From positions 37,766,501 to 37,830,500 of the forward strand of contig NW_024465885.1 in the NCBI RefSeq assembly GCF_017591425.1: a stretch of 64,000 bases of DNA. The letters are read 5' to 3'. This document shows positions 49,840 to 61,799 of the stretch, piece after piece. The stretch comes from Ochotona curzoniae (lineage: Eukaryota > Chordata > Mammalia > Lagomorpha > Ochotonidae). Under the pieces are notes generated by a model, which saw nothing but the letters and a program-made list of their open reading frames with translations, was not told the DNA's origin and ran no database searches. The position numbers and the translations under genes were made by a program. Positions within the stretch are counted from its first letter, which is position 1. Every line of letters begins with the position of its first letter.

Positions 49840-51200
49840 TTTATGACATTTGAATTTCAGTGTCCATAAATAAAATTATATTGAGATTAGAAATTGAATT
49901 ATTTGCACATTGTCAGGCTTATTTATAGCCAAGAGACAGAGTTAGGTTGTTATAATATAGACCACAGGAACTGCAAATGCTTAAATACTTATATTCTGGT
50001 CCAATAAAACACAAATTTCTTCATTGCAAATTGTATATGAACACAATATTCTGGAGATGGCAGTGCACAGCTTGTATGGCTGTATACTCAGCCTGGCTCT
50101 CAGAATCCACTGGGGTAAGTATTTTACTACTAGGCAAGCATTTAGGATTCTATAACCTGAATCCAGACCTGATTCTCTCTAGCCTTCCCAACTACCGTAT
50201 ACACATCTCTCCATACCATCTGATCATGCTATGTCCTTTTTTATGTTACCTCTTTGTTACAGCTCTGCTTTCTCATGCATATATCTGTTGATATCTTATC
50301 TAGCATGGAATGTCCTGCTGAATGTGGTCATTCAGAAATGTGACAGGCTGATGTAATTTCTGGCTGCTATAAATTCACGTTGAGCTTTGTACTTCTCTGA
50401 CATCTTTCTTGTTCACGCATTCATCTCATATTCCCTGTTGTGTTACACATACTACAAGTGTAAGAACATGACTTGGTCATCTGCATCATCTGTATACTTT
50501 TGAGAAATGGGCAGAGATCCCTGTAGACTACGAGGCTCCAGCACCGGGAGCCATGCCAACCCTCAATACATGAACAATCACTTACTTCCTGAACTACATA
50601 AACCCAGGGAAATTCCAGGGGTGTGGCAAAGTCCCAAGTTGGTGCTCTAGTAAAACCACAGTGAGGAGAGGTGGCTCAGTTCCATAAAAAAAATAACAAT
50701 AATAATAAAATGAACAACATTTTGAAAGGCCCAAGCCTAATACTCAATCCAGAATTAGATTACATCCAAGTTCTAGTGAGTCCCTAAACTTTGTGAAAGT
50801 CGTTAGTAGCTTGATTCCACTAGTCCAGGGCAACAGGTCCCAGAGCAAAGGGGACAGAGTGGGCACTGTGGAGCTGAAAAAGAAGTTAGTGAATTCCATC
50901 TTACAGACTGCACTCCAAGGCAGTGACTTGAGGAAAGTCCAGAGGAAGAAACCATGTCCAAGGTTGGGATAAAGCTACTGTGGAAAGTGATCTAGGCTGA
51001 GTCCCAGATTTGGTGTAGATTCCTGAAATTATGCTAGCTTAAGTCAGATGTATGGCCTGCAGTACATATAAACTCCAAAAGGAAAAAAAAAGTTTTCCAA
51101 GAACACTAAGGATAGAGCGAAAGTGACAGAGTGTAGACAGAGTTACAGTGTGTGGGAAGTAAGTTATCTTAAGCCCCGGCACTAGCCAGGGTCTGTGATT
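49840..51200. other. CYYR1 intron, nothing assigned
   Basis: No recognised element; a short AATAAT run lies near 50693-50708. Confidence 0.35.
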
Positions 51201-51204
51201 AGGT

Positions 51205-51385
51205 TTTTACACACAATTGCTTTTTAACATTCCCAGTAGCTCTGCAAGAAAACATCATCATCTACCTGTAAGAGATGAAGGATTTCAGGCATAAAAGGAC
51301 TATGTGATTGTAGCAGCTCAGATCTGAACAGACTTAGCTAAACTCAAGCCCGTGTTTCTACTGGCCCCACCTTTGTATCATGCTT
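51205..51385 (-). repeat. MIR fragment
   Basis: Reverse MIR core: CATTCCCAGTAGCTCTGCAAG, ATCATCATCTACCTGTAAGAGATGAAG, TATGTGATTGTAGCAGCTCAGATCTGAAC, CAAGCCCGTGTTTCTACTGGCC. Confidence 0.65.
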
Positions 51386-51389
51386 CTTC

Positions 51390-52660
51390 AATAAATAGTT
51401 ACTACGTGGATAATGAAGGCAGAAAGGTGAGGAATGTACCATCTATCCATAATTTTATGTGACATTGTAATGGTATATATTTTTCTCCACATTTTCCACA
51501 GTTTTCTCAGTAGCTTGCACAGCTCGCACAGTGATCCTTTAAACTCACACCGACTGGCACCAGCAGACATACAAAGTAATCCAGTAACAAACTGTTTGCT
51601 CTTCAGAATTGCTTTGGATCTTTGGTCTGAAACACTTTCGAGAGCGCTTCTGAAGCTCCTTTCTAGGCTTATTGTAGTTTGTTCTGTCTTTTTAAATAAC
51701 TTTTTCCTAATCAATTCCGTGCATGTTTTACCCCTAGTTAAATGCTACTTCTCAGCAAAACGGATCCAGAGTGCTGAATTCAAGACCTAGGTCTCTGTCT
51801 CTTTCCTTCCTTCCTCCCTTCCGCTCTCTTTCTGCTACTATAGCATTTTGGGTACCATTTGTATAGACCCATGCATGGTGTGTAATAATAATGCGCATAT
51901 ACTACAAACTCCAAAGATTATAGCATAAGATCAAAGTTTGTGGTCATTTTTTTTTTTGGCCTTCTATAGTGCCTTATTGTATTATTTGCACAGGTAATTT
52001 TTTAAATAAACCTGCTAAAATATAACGAATAAGTAACATTTTACTTCCTTTTTTTTCTACATGGGCAATTTTGCCATGTTTATTTCCACACGTCTCATTT
52101 TTTTTTCCTAAGTTTTTTTTTTCCAGTTAAGACAGTACTTGCAGGTCACAAAAACACTTTAGGATGATGCAATTGCATGAAATGGAAGAAGCAAGCATTC
52201 TTATGGGAGACTGTGGCTTGCTGTTTCTCAACAACCGCAAAACCATGTTGAAAATTCTGAGTTTATAAATGCATTTCAGTGCCACTAGCATGGATGGGCT
52301 TATTGATGTAATTTGATTTTCAAAATATTCAGTGAAATACACAATTTGCATCTCAGGATCATACAAAAAGTTCTATTGAAATAACTGCATAATTTTTTAC
52401 TATGTAGTTAGCTTCACTGCAGCAGTTTAATAAATTATATGTGACTTTTGAAAACTGATTGTGCTGGAGGGCAAAAGGGATTTGGGAGATTTTCAGAACG
52501 TTTACAGAAACTTATCTCATTTGATAAATACTAAGGCATTTACTAATGAATGATCAATGGATGCAAAGCTATTAAAATATTGGGGGGTTCAATGAATATA
52601 AGAAATTACAAATTAAAGCTAAAAATCTGAAATACACTTTTCTAAAAACTGTATTTTAAA
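51390..52660. other. CYYR1 intron, nothing assigned
   Basis: AT-rich with several T-runs (51949, 52050, 52098, 52115). A TCCTTCCTTCCTCC-type pyrimidine patch lies at 51805-51830. Confidence 0.35.
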
Positions 52661-52665
52661 AATAT

Positions 52666-52935
52666 TGGAACTGGCATTGTGGTTTAAAGGTGCTGCTTGC
52701 AATGCCAGCATCCCCTATAGGCACCAAGTTGTGCCCCATCTGCTACACCAATGCAGCTCTCTGCTAAAGGCCTGAGAAAGTAGGTGAGTATGACCCAAAT
52801 GCTCAGGCACCTTCACTTACATGTTATTCCTGAAAGCAGCTCTTTGCTCATGGCTTTGCCCCAGCTCAGCTCCTGCCATTGAAGCCATCTGGGAAGTGAA
52901 CTATTGGATTGAATATCTGTAAGTGTGTGTGTATA
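52666..52935 (+). mobile_element. Old CSINE
   Basis: GAACTGGCATTGTGGTTTAAAGG head, GCAATGCCAGCATCCCC, CAGCTCTCTGCTAAAGGCCTG, CATCTGGGAAGTGAACTATTGG. Its tail region merges into GTGTGTGTATATGTG and the AT expansion. Confidence 0.85.
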
Positions 52936-53326
52936 TGTGTGGGTTCCAATTTCAGTAATTCTTTCAAATATATAAATACATCTTTAAATATAAAAATTTA
53001 TATGCATTTATAAATATATATTTAATATATACTTTGTATATTTATAAATATGCATACTTAAAATATATTTCAATTAAAGATGTGAGCATATATAAATATA
53101 TCATATATAAATATAAAGTTACATAATATATTTAGAACATAGATAAATTTATATATTTATATTATATCAATTATATCATATATTCATATATATACATTAT
53201 AATTATATATGAATTTATATTAATATATAGTTATAGACTAGGAGCATGTCATATATTTTAATATATTAATAGATATATATTATATCAAATATAACATATA
53301 AAATGTAAATTACATATAAATATCAT
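52936..53326. repeat. AT-rich TATA-type expansion
   Basis: About 390 bp almost entirely of A and T with recurring TATATAAATATA and ATATATTTATA units, many self-complementary. It lies between two plus-strand CSINEs, probably expanded from a SINE tail. Confidence 0.9.
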
Positions 53327-53615
53327 AGGGCAGGAACTGTGGTACAGCAGGTTAAGCTATTGCTTTGCATGCCTACATCCATATTGGAGTGCCACACCAG
53401 TCTTGACAATTCCAGTTCCAATCTAGGTCCCTGCTAATGTGCCTGAGAAAGTGTAAGGTGATTGTCCAAGCTCCTGGATACCTGGTTTCTGGTTGCAAGT
53501 TGGCCCAAGGCTCACGCTTTGGGTACTTGAGCAGTGAGTCCCTTTCTATCTCTATATCTGCTACTCTATCACTCTTTATACAAATAAATAAATAAACAAA
53601 TAAATCTTTAAAAAG
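53327..53615 (+). mobile_element. Old CSINE
   Basis: GGGCAGGAACTGTGGTACAGC head, CATATTGGAGTGCCAC, AATGTGCCTGAGAAAG, ATAAATAAATAAACAAATAAATC tail. Confidence 0.85.
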
Positions 53616-53619
53616 TAAT

Positions 53620-54235
53620 GGTGGCATTCTTTCAAATAGAAGGATCATATGTGTCTTAATTATGATAGGTTGACAGAGCCCTCCAAAATATAATCAATTG
53701 TAATTATTTTAACTGTCACCAATAACAGTTATTCATTTTGTAAGATAAGGGTTAAAGTTGCAGTCACATGAATTGGCACTAAAATATGTGATATAGCTAA
53801 ATGGATAATGTTTCAAAATTCTTGGCTTAATATTTAAATTCATCTACAAGATAGCACATAATGAAGGGAACTTAGAGAATAATAGAAGAAATATTTAGCT
53901 AGTATTTAAAGATTCACTAAGCTAATCTATCCAGCTACAATTTTGACTACAATGAAGGTTAAAAAGTAATGTCCTTATTAGTAGAGCAAATTACTTTGGA
54001 GGAAACAGAATAGCCCTGTCCTGGGATTATGTGAGCCTGTTTCTTGTAGAATCCATTTTTCACTTTTTATGATATTATGCACCATTTTAATATGGCATTA
54101 CCTCTAATCTTTCAAGTACCATGTCAGATAAAACTAATTATTTCCCAGAAATGACTACTATTGAAAGAAAAATGCAGCATCTACATATATTAAGTTTATG
54201 TAAAATAGTTTCCTCTTACTCTTTTCTCTAAATAG
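53620..54235. other. CYYR1 intron, nothing assigned
   Basis: AT-rich, no element recognised. Confidence 0.35.
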
Positions 54236-54242
54236 GAAGATT

Positions 54243-54520
54243 TAGTGCAAGCATTTGGCAGAGCAGTTAAGACATCATCTGGGACACCTGACCCCAGCAT
54301 CGATACAGGGCCTGGGTTTGAGTCTCAAACTCAATGCATGTGGGTTCTTGCTAGTGCTCAAGTGTCTTGTTAGTGCTCGCCCTAGCAGACAGCAGGTTAC
54401 AGCTCAAGTCCTTGGGTCCCTGTTTAACCATGGGAGACCAGACTGAGCTTTGGGCTCCTAGCTTTAACCTAACTTAGCCTAAGATAGCCATGCTGAGGTC
54501 ACAGTATTCTTAACAAAGAA
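54243..54520 (+). mobile_element. Old CSINE, 3' part decayed
   Basis: TAGTGCAAGCATTTGGCAGAG head, CCTGGGTTTGAGTCTC, AGCTCAAGTCCTTGGGTCCC, CCATGGGAGACCAGACTGAG. No clear tail. Confidence 0.7.
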
Positions 54521-55084
54521 GAATGGCTTTCCAATGTGGATGAAACCATTTCCTAAGCGTTTGGGAAGGCAACGCTCAGACATGGTGTTTGGATTTTAGA
54601 AGAAAACATCAGCAATTATGCATCTGCTCCCACCTGAGATTAAAACTTGGAACACTGACATGATTGCCCAGGGCAATAACTTCCTCAATCTATTACTTTT
54701 ATCTGTTCATTAATGAAATGCAGACATTATGTATTTTTGTTTTTGTTGTTGTTGTCATTCAGTGAAAAGTTTGACACAGCACCAAATGGTTCAGTGAATT
54801 TTGATGAGTTTCTCAGCTGTTGACTGGCTTAATTAAGAAAGGACCATGGCTCCACATCAGAACATTACTCCAACTTCAAAAATTAGAAAACAATCTACAT
54901 TTTTGGAATAACTCTTGCAACAGGTGAATTTTGGAGATTCTTGTAAAAGATGTCTTTTCTCATAATAGAGAAAATTGAATGTGGTTATGAAGGAATTGAT
55001 TAAGCCACCATCTGAGCTAAGGCAACATATCTGAACCATAAAGACAATGTGGCTGAAGTGACACATATACAAAAATAGCATGAG

Positions 55085-55640
55085 ATGGTTTCCAGCGCCA
55101 GCCAGACATCGAGCAGTGGCCTGCACTCAGCTCTTGTGACAGCCAGGTGGGAGCCTGGTTCACGTGGGGAGCTCTGGAGGCGAGTGCGGTCTGGGACCTG
55201 TCAGTTGTGCTGGGTGACTTGGAGCAGCCACAGGCAGAGAAAGAGTAGGAGACTCAGGGCACCATCTTGTGTGGAGAGGCAGAGTACAAAGTTGACGCAG
55301 CGGCCCAGAGGAGGCTGTATTTTGGCTGATTACATGGAACTGATCCAGTGGGGAGGGCAGCACCAACTTCCCTCCCTGCACGCTCTATGTGGTCCCTGGA
55401 GCTGAAAGCCAGCAGTCCCAACTCTAGCAGTGTCCCGCCTGGCACCATCTCCTGTAGCAGGGCAGCACATATCGATTTCAAGGTCCAGAGTGGACTTGTT
55501 TCTAGCTAATTGCACTGAGCTGAGCCCACAGAAAAAGCAGTGCCAGCCTTGCAGTCTGCAGGGTCTGTGTGGTCCCTGGAGCTGACGGCCAACAGCATCC
55601 TTGTTGATGCCCCTACAGGCGCCATCTTGCAGAGAGGCAA
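55085..55640 (+). repeat. Tandem monomers resembling a lagomorph L1 5' UTR
   Basis: Units of about 180 bp start with GGCACCATCTTGTGTGGAGAGGC (about 55258), GGCACCATCTCCTGTAGCAGGG (about 55440) and GGCGCCATCTTGCAGAGAGGC (about 55618). Adjacent units share GTGTGGTCCCTGGAGCTGA. They are GC-rich and similar in motif to the 5' monomers at 26.65-27.0 kb. No ORF1 follows, so this looks like an isolated 5' end. Confidence 0.6.
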
Positions 55641-56768
55641 AAATAGCAATGAGATGAAGGCAGAGGTTAACAGAGAAGCAGAAGGAAGATATTTTGGGCC
55701 AGTTAAGGATGTTTACTCTAACTTTGGCGGAACAATGTCAAGCTGCTGTAGACTGTTGAGCAGCAATGGGATGAGTTTGAAAGATATCACCCTTGCTATT
55801 TGGCATAGACTCAATTACCTATTAACAGAAAGAAATGAATTGGGAGGATCATACATTAATTCAGATAAGATACATTTGAAGGGATCAGGTTAGCCACCTT
55901 GGTTGAGCTTGATTAACATGTATATTAGACAAATCTAGTTAAACAAAAATAACACTTTTCATAATCTTTCAATTATAAATGAAATGAAAAATGCACCAGT
56001 GCTCTTACATTAATGTTGCATTGTTTTATGTAGTATTTTATCAAAACTATGTGCTTTCTAGAACAAAGATTTTACAATTTTAAGCACATTTAAGTTAACC
56101 ACAAAGTTAGACACCTATTCTAGGAGGCTGGTAACCATTGGCAATAATTCCCACAATAGAAAGGATTAGTTCTTTATTAATAATGCTTTAAAAAAAAACC
56201 CCTGCAGCAGATATATTATCCTGTTCCTGATCTAGTTCATTACTGGTTTTAGTTGGATTGAAGTCTAAGATTGCTTGAAAAGTTGTAAATCCGCTAAATG
56301 ATCAATAGCTTTAATTATAGCTTCAATGATACTGAAATAATACCCTGTACAATGAAAAAAAAAACACACTCAATGAAAAAAATGAAAAAAATGGACTGTG
56401 TATCTTGGTTTTTTTGGGAATGCAGGCAGCTCTTGATACAATGATTACACTTCTATGTGTAAACAATAATGAGATTGCTGGATCATGCTGCAATTCTATT
56501 TTTAATTTTTATAGGAAAAATAACACTTGACTTTTCCTCACTTAAGGTAACTAAAAAAATCAATCGGTCTCAGAGAAGAACAGAGGGTGACAGGATTGCT
56601 TAGAGACCAGGAACAATAGGAGACAAGGATGGGTTGACCGTAAGAAGTTTAATAAAGCAGCCAAGTTAAGTATACCAAATTCTATAATTAAAATACTTAG
56701 ATATAATTAAGACAACAAAAAATTAATTGACTGGGAAGACAGAGAAGGTATTTGCCCTGGTTTTTAAG
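55641..56768. other. CYYR1 intron, unassigned sequence after the monomers
   Basis: 55.64-55.9 kb continues from the monomers without recognisable L1 ORF1. The rest is AT-rich with several A-runs. Confidence 0.35.
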
Positions 56769-56781
56769 ATGTCCACATCCT

Positions 56782-57258
56782 GATGGAGCAGTGGACAGCA
56801 GCATATCCAGGTGCACATGGAGCAGATGGCAGTCCATTGGAATCTGCAGAGGATACCTGGTATCATAACAGAGGACAGAACAAATCGATTATCTACCCCA
56901 GCCATGTGTTGACAGTGAAAATCTGGACAAATGGAGACCCTAAGGTGGAATATGTCAGCCAGTGGATTCTGGAGAGATTTCATCGTACTTAGAATTGTGA
57001 GACTGGCAGCAATTCAGAATTATTGAACTATCAAAACCACTTGAGCATTACCCTCAGAGCATGCCCCATGTTGGGGATCCTGGGATGGGTGGGAGGCTGG
57101 GTGGGGCTTCTCCCGTTATCTGCCCCTTTACCCCAGATACAGAGGAAAAAAAGAGAGAGAATGTGGAAACAGTGGTCTTACCCGCTTTCCTGTAGACCTT
57201 GACCCTTTGTGCACTAATCAACTATGTGAAGATTACCAAAATGAAGTGATAAAAAAAA
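56782..57258 (+). mobile_element. 5'-truncated L1 3' end with 13-bp TSD
   Basis: Typical lagomorph L1 3' UTR, with GGGTGGGAGGCTGGGTGGGG, CTTCTCCCGTTATCTGCCCC, AGTGGTCTTACCCGC, GACCCTTTGTGCACTAATC and a short poly(A). ATGTCCACATCCT at 56769-56781 is repeated exactly at 57259-57271, marking a target-primed insertion. Confidence 0.88.
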
Positions 57259-57444
57259 ATGTCCACATCCTACATCATAGTGTCTAAGTTCAATAACTTC
57301 CTTCAGTTTCCTACTAATTCAGATTCTGGGAAGCAGACTTAAGAGCTTGGTCCCTACCACTCATACAGAACTGGGCTGAACCCCTCGCTTCCAGGTTTGG
57401 CCTTGGTCTGGCGATGGCTGCTGAGCACATTTAAGGTGTGAATC

Positions 57445-57700
57445 TAAGAAGCCCAGAAGTTAAGAGACGTATGTTCCATATCTGGACACTTAGATTCATG
57501 TCCTGACTTGAACCTACCAATACAGCAACTGAAAGACAATGATAGTAGTTTTTGCTGGAGTTCCTGTGACCCACTTAGGGGATCTGTATGGTATTCCTAG
57601 CTTCTGGATTAAACCCAGAGCATTAACAGACTGAACCAGCAGATAAGAGCTCACTCTACATCTCTCCGCCTCTCAAATAAATACATTTCAAAAATTAACT
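57445..57700 (+). mobile_element. Old CSINE
   Basis: GAAGCCCAGAAGTTAAGAGACG head, CTGACTTGAACCTACC, CTCCGCCTCTCAAATAAATAC tail. Confidence 0.7.
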
Positions 57701-57959
57701 GTAGGGTACTGGCTGGTTCTTGCATCGTGCTAAGTGAGCTCTGTATACTTGGAGTTATGTACCTTTAAGTCGTCTGGCACATTTTCCAGGTGGGAGGTGT
57801 GTAGGAACCTGAGGGTTCATATCCAGGTGAGAATGACTCCACGGGAATTCCATGGACATTGCCACTGTTCTAGCAGGAAAACAAGGGTGCTGAAACGGAG
57901 TTGTTTGGAGCGGGGTATGGGAGGATCTTTGAGGGTCAGTCTGAAATACCAGTTTACCT

Positions 57960-58980
57960 GAGAGGCATGAGCTGGAGTAGTTACCATTGACCATCACTGA
58001 GTACCACCCACAGGTACACATTGTGGCTGGGATGGGGGCCTACCTGGTAGAGCTGGATCAAGGTGTCCACCAATGAGAACTGGAGCAGTGAATGTGTAAT
58101 GTTTGGCCCACAAATCTGAGCAACATATAAGTCCATCACAAATAGAGGCAGAATTTGTGAGGACATATGCATTGTCACTCCTGTGGAACAATCTCCATTT
58201 TCACACACAAGAGCTGTGGCTGAGAACAGGTCCACTTGCATGCATGAAAGCCATCATGGATATAGAAAGGGGTGTGCTAGGTCTTAGTTCCCACTAAACC
58301 ACATGGGAGCTGTATCTGGATATAGATCAGACATGGCTGAGCTGTAGCACCCCACAGTGAGAACTGGAATGGATATGGGCTGGATGGGCAAGGCCACTGT
58401 TCCTGTTAGAACAAGAGTTGGACAAAACCTACCTGGGCTAAAGACCTACTGGTATAAGCAACATCTACTCTTGAGAGGAAACCTGATAGAGGAACCTGGG
58501 AAACTCCTTTGTCAGAATGCAGTCGCTGCAGATGAGCAGATGAGTGTAAGAACCAAGGGAGCAGCCTAGTGCAGGCAGGTTACAATACCCATGGGCATGC
58601 ATGTGGGTCAGGTCTGGGGGAAGGGCAGGCTGGCCCAGGTCATTACATCCACTGGCATATCTGAGAACCAGGACACGGTGCAGGAAGGGCCAAGTTGGGC
58701 TGTAACACCAACCAGTTCATATAAGCTGTCTATGGTTTAAGATCCCAATTATTGCTATTTTGGTGCCCTGAGCTGATAAAAGACACTGACACACAGCGTG
58801 TGTGTCTATACAAATTGCTTTTTCCAGAGTGGACTCAGTCATGGTTGGCCCCACAAGCAAAGGGGTCAAAGAGAGCCTCTTATGTTTAGGATATTCAAGC
58901 ACACCAGGAGACATGTTCTTCATCAACAGAAATGAGGGAATAGAAGAAATCTGTTCAGCTCCCAAGTAAGGAAAAGAAAA
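57960..58980 (-). repeat. GC-rich repeat block, class uncertain
   Basis: Internally repetitive on the minus strand: GGTTC...CCAGCC-type segments recur, and AGAACTGGA recurs at about 58075 and 58362. Composition resembles the 28.9-30.4 kb block but in the opposite sense. Possibly another L1 5'-type repeat. Short ORFs here are not coding. Confidence 0.35.
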
Positions 58981-58984
58981 ATGA

Positions 58985-59875
58985 GAGAAAAAATAATCTA
59001 GCTATTTAGCCACTCTAGAGTGGTTTTCAAAAACAAGAGAGGTTCGAATACATGAGCATGTGATTCAATTCCTCACTGCAAATGGGAATATTTTCCCATA
59101 AGAACAAAGACTGACACCGTTGACATCATGATCATTAGGGATTACATCATTTTCTGTGGAGAGTTGTGTGTTGAAGGTATTAAAGCTTCGCTAAGGTAGA
59201 TGGTATTAAATCTTCAATAATACACATGTCTCTAGGACATCTGCAATTCTTACTCTTTAATCATTTTATTTCTCAGAATGTATGTTTGTTTTGATATTAA
59301 ATGCAATTCAGTATCATAAAAAAGTAATTTAATATTCTCTGTGATCTTATTTCCTTTATTTCCTCTTCTGAGACAAATTACTGTTACCAACTTGAGCTCC
59401 AGTTAGACCATATTTTACACTCATATAAACATGTAAACACGCACCCATAACATATATAGCTTTTTAATCAAAACTTCATATGTATATTGTTCTAAATATT
59501 TTACTCAATCAATACTGTTCTTAAACACCGTCCTATTGACGTGCTTGGTATGTCAGTGTATTTCCCTTTTCCCTCCTTAATGAGCAATTAGGGGGTTGTC
59601 TAATTTTCTTTGTTGTTGTTGTTTATGATTAATACTGCTCCAAGTGATTTAGCTGGGATCTGCTCTCATCACCTGGTGTCAAAGGATTCTTCTGATTTAC
59701 ACCCATGGTGGTGCAAAAAGATGTTTTTAAAAATGCTTTTCTTGCTTCCACTTTGAAATTCTGTTTTTAGACATTAAGAACTGAATGTCTAATTCAATAT
59801 TTTTCAGTCTTTTATGCTGATTTTTCCTTCTAAGTAGTTCAGTTCTCATTTTATAAAACTGAATATATTGCCTTT
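58985..59875. other. CYYR1 intron, mostly unassigned
   Basis: AT-rich. The 59.4-59.7 kb part (ATTAGGGGGTTGTCTAATTTTC, TTTATGATTAATACTGCTCC, TCTGATTTACACCC) may be an old antisense L1 3' end. Confidence 0.35.
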
Positions 59876-59879
59876 AATT

Positions 59880-60460
59880 AGACTGAATTGAAATAATTTC
59901 CTTTTCCTTTTGAGATTGTCTCTGTAATCCATAATTTGCTTGGGTGTTTTTGTTCTTTTTTCAAATTTAGTTTTAAACTTTTGTTGGCATATTTTAACCA
60001 CCTTTATTTGAATGATGTCTTATTGAACAGTACCTTGGGTGGTCTAAATGACATAATTTCTTGGTATTTCTTGTAATTTTCATGACAGTAATACTTTATT
60101 AATGCTTCTCATGTTCTTTAAATGAATGGTAATAGATTTTTGTGGCAGAGTTTTTGAAAAAACATTCTTACCACTGTTATAAACTTCTGTATCCTCACTA
60201 TTTGTCTAAGAATGATTGCTTCTGGAGGATGTGTGTGAAAGTCCCCCATTGCTACTTTAGGACATCATTAAGTTCTCTTTATAATCCTGTCAACTTTTGC
60301 TTTATGTAATTTAAGACCTTGTTAGCTGCAGGAAGTTGAGATTGCAAGTCTTCACTATGACAAATGAACTGGTGGATTCTTGCTTCTCCAGAGAATAATT
60401 ATCTTTGTAAAATAATGCCTTTGGCTTTCCTTTTTGGTTTAATATGGCTTTTTGTTTCAA
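59880..60460 (-). mobile_element. Old L1 ORF2 endonuclease region, antisense
   Basis: Plus-strand GAGGATGTGTGTGAAAGTCCCCC, TCAACTTTTGCTTTATGTAATTTAAGACC and AATTATCTTTGTAAAATAATGCCTTTGGC match the reverse-complement pattern of the L1 endonuclease region (GTGTTGAAGTCTCC ... TTGCTTTATATATTT ... TAATGACCTTC type). Heavily decayed. Confidence 0.65.
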
Positions 60461-60474
60461 GGCTTAAAATTTTA

Positions 60475-60770
60475 ATCAATTGATTTGAGAGGCAGAGGGA
60501 AGGGACAGAGAGATGGGAAAGTCCATTTACTGATCTACTCTTCAAATCCCATCTGTGGCTTGGGGACTGCTGCCAGGAGCCAGGACCTCAGTCCAGACCT
60601 CCAGCAAGAGCAGCATAAACTCAGTGACTTATTACTGCTGCCTCCCAGGATCCTCATTAGCAGAAAGTTGGAATCAGGGACCGAGTGAAAAGTCAAACCT
60701 AGAGATTCTGATGGGTGATGCAGATATCTTGACTGCCAGGCTGAGTACCCTGCTCTGCCAAAGGTTTTTG
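60475..60770 (-). mobile_element. Old CSINE
   Basis: Reversed: AATTGATTTGAGAGGCAGAGG, CTGCCAGGAGCCAGGACCTCAG, AGCAGAAAGTTGGAATCAGG, TCAAACCTAGAGATTCTGATGGG. Confidence 0.8.
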
Positions 60771-61109
60771 TTTGTTTCGTTGCTTTTTTGTGTTAATATT
60801 TGCAGAATCTATCCCTTTCATCATTTTATTCTCAAGCTTTTTTTTTCTGTATCATTTTGTAATTTTGCAAAAAACATCCAATATTTGGACTGGACAAATT
60901 CATCCTAAATGTTTCCTTTTAGATATGCCAATTGTTTGATTTCATGTTAGTATGATTATGATAATTTGGTACCTGCGTTCAGTGGGAGGTAGTGTGGCTT
61001 TAAACGTTACATTTCCCTTTGCCTCTTTTCATCTCCTACTGGTGTGATTAAATTGATTAATGTTGTTTTCCTGGTGCTAGTTCACAAATAACACATTCTA
61101 TTTTCTATT

Positions 61110-61415
61110 TTTTTAAATGTCAGACATACAGAGAGGAGGAGAGACAAAGAGAGGAAGATCTTCCATCCACTGATTCATTTCACAAGTGACCACAACAATT
61201 GGAGCTGAGCTCATCCAAAGCCAAGAGCCTGGAACCTCTTCCAGGTCTCCCATGCAAATGCAGGGTCCCAAGGTTTTGAGCCATCCTCGACCGCTTTCCC
61301 AGGCCACAAGCAGGGAAATGGATGGGAAGTGGGGATGCTGGGATATGAACCGGTGCCCATATGGGATTCTGGAGCATAAAAGGTGAGCACTTTAGCCACT
61401 AGGCTATTGCACAGG
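61110..61415 (-). mobile_element. CSINE with TSD
   Basis: Reversed copy from TTTTTTTAAATGTCAGACATACAGAG through GATATGAACCGGTGCCCATATGG to TATTGCACAGGGCTC. ACACATTCTA occurs just before (about 61090-61099) and just after (about 61420-61429). Confidence 0.88.
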
Positions 61416-61564
61416 GCTCACACATTCTAATTTTGTTCTTTCAATAAGTTTAACATGTAAAATCAATTTAAAAAGTTTAAATCCCTATCTTTACACATTT
61501 TCCAAGAACTGCAGAAGGTATATCAGGGGACAAAAACCATAAAGTGTTTTAAGCAGGGTAAATT

Positions 61565-61790
61565 TGATGGGGACGTGTGTTTGGCATAGCTGTTATGATG
61601 CTACTCAGACTGTCGACACCCCAGATCAAGGTACCTGTGTTGGCGGGTTGGTTATGCTCCCTATCCCAGCTTCCTACCCTGATTTGGAATACCTGGATGA
61701 AATACCGGGCTTCTGGGCTCATCAGGGAGTGAACAGTGGATGGATGATCTCTTTGTCTCCATACATACGAAAAGAAATAATTTTTAGTTA
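61565..61790 (+). mobile_element. Old CSINE, internally deleted
   Basis: TTTGGCATAGCTGTTATGATG head, ATCAGGGAGTGAACAGTGGATGG, then ACGAAAAGAAATAATTTTTAG tail. The middle is shortened. Confidence 0.6.
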
Positions 61791-61799
61791 CTTAGTTTG

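Noticed and set aside
55085..55405. 106-codon ORF and minus-strand overlaps
   Set aside because: Lies in GC-rich tandem monomers with ORFs in several frames; no family resemblance.
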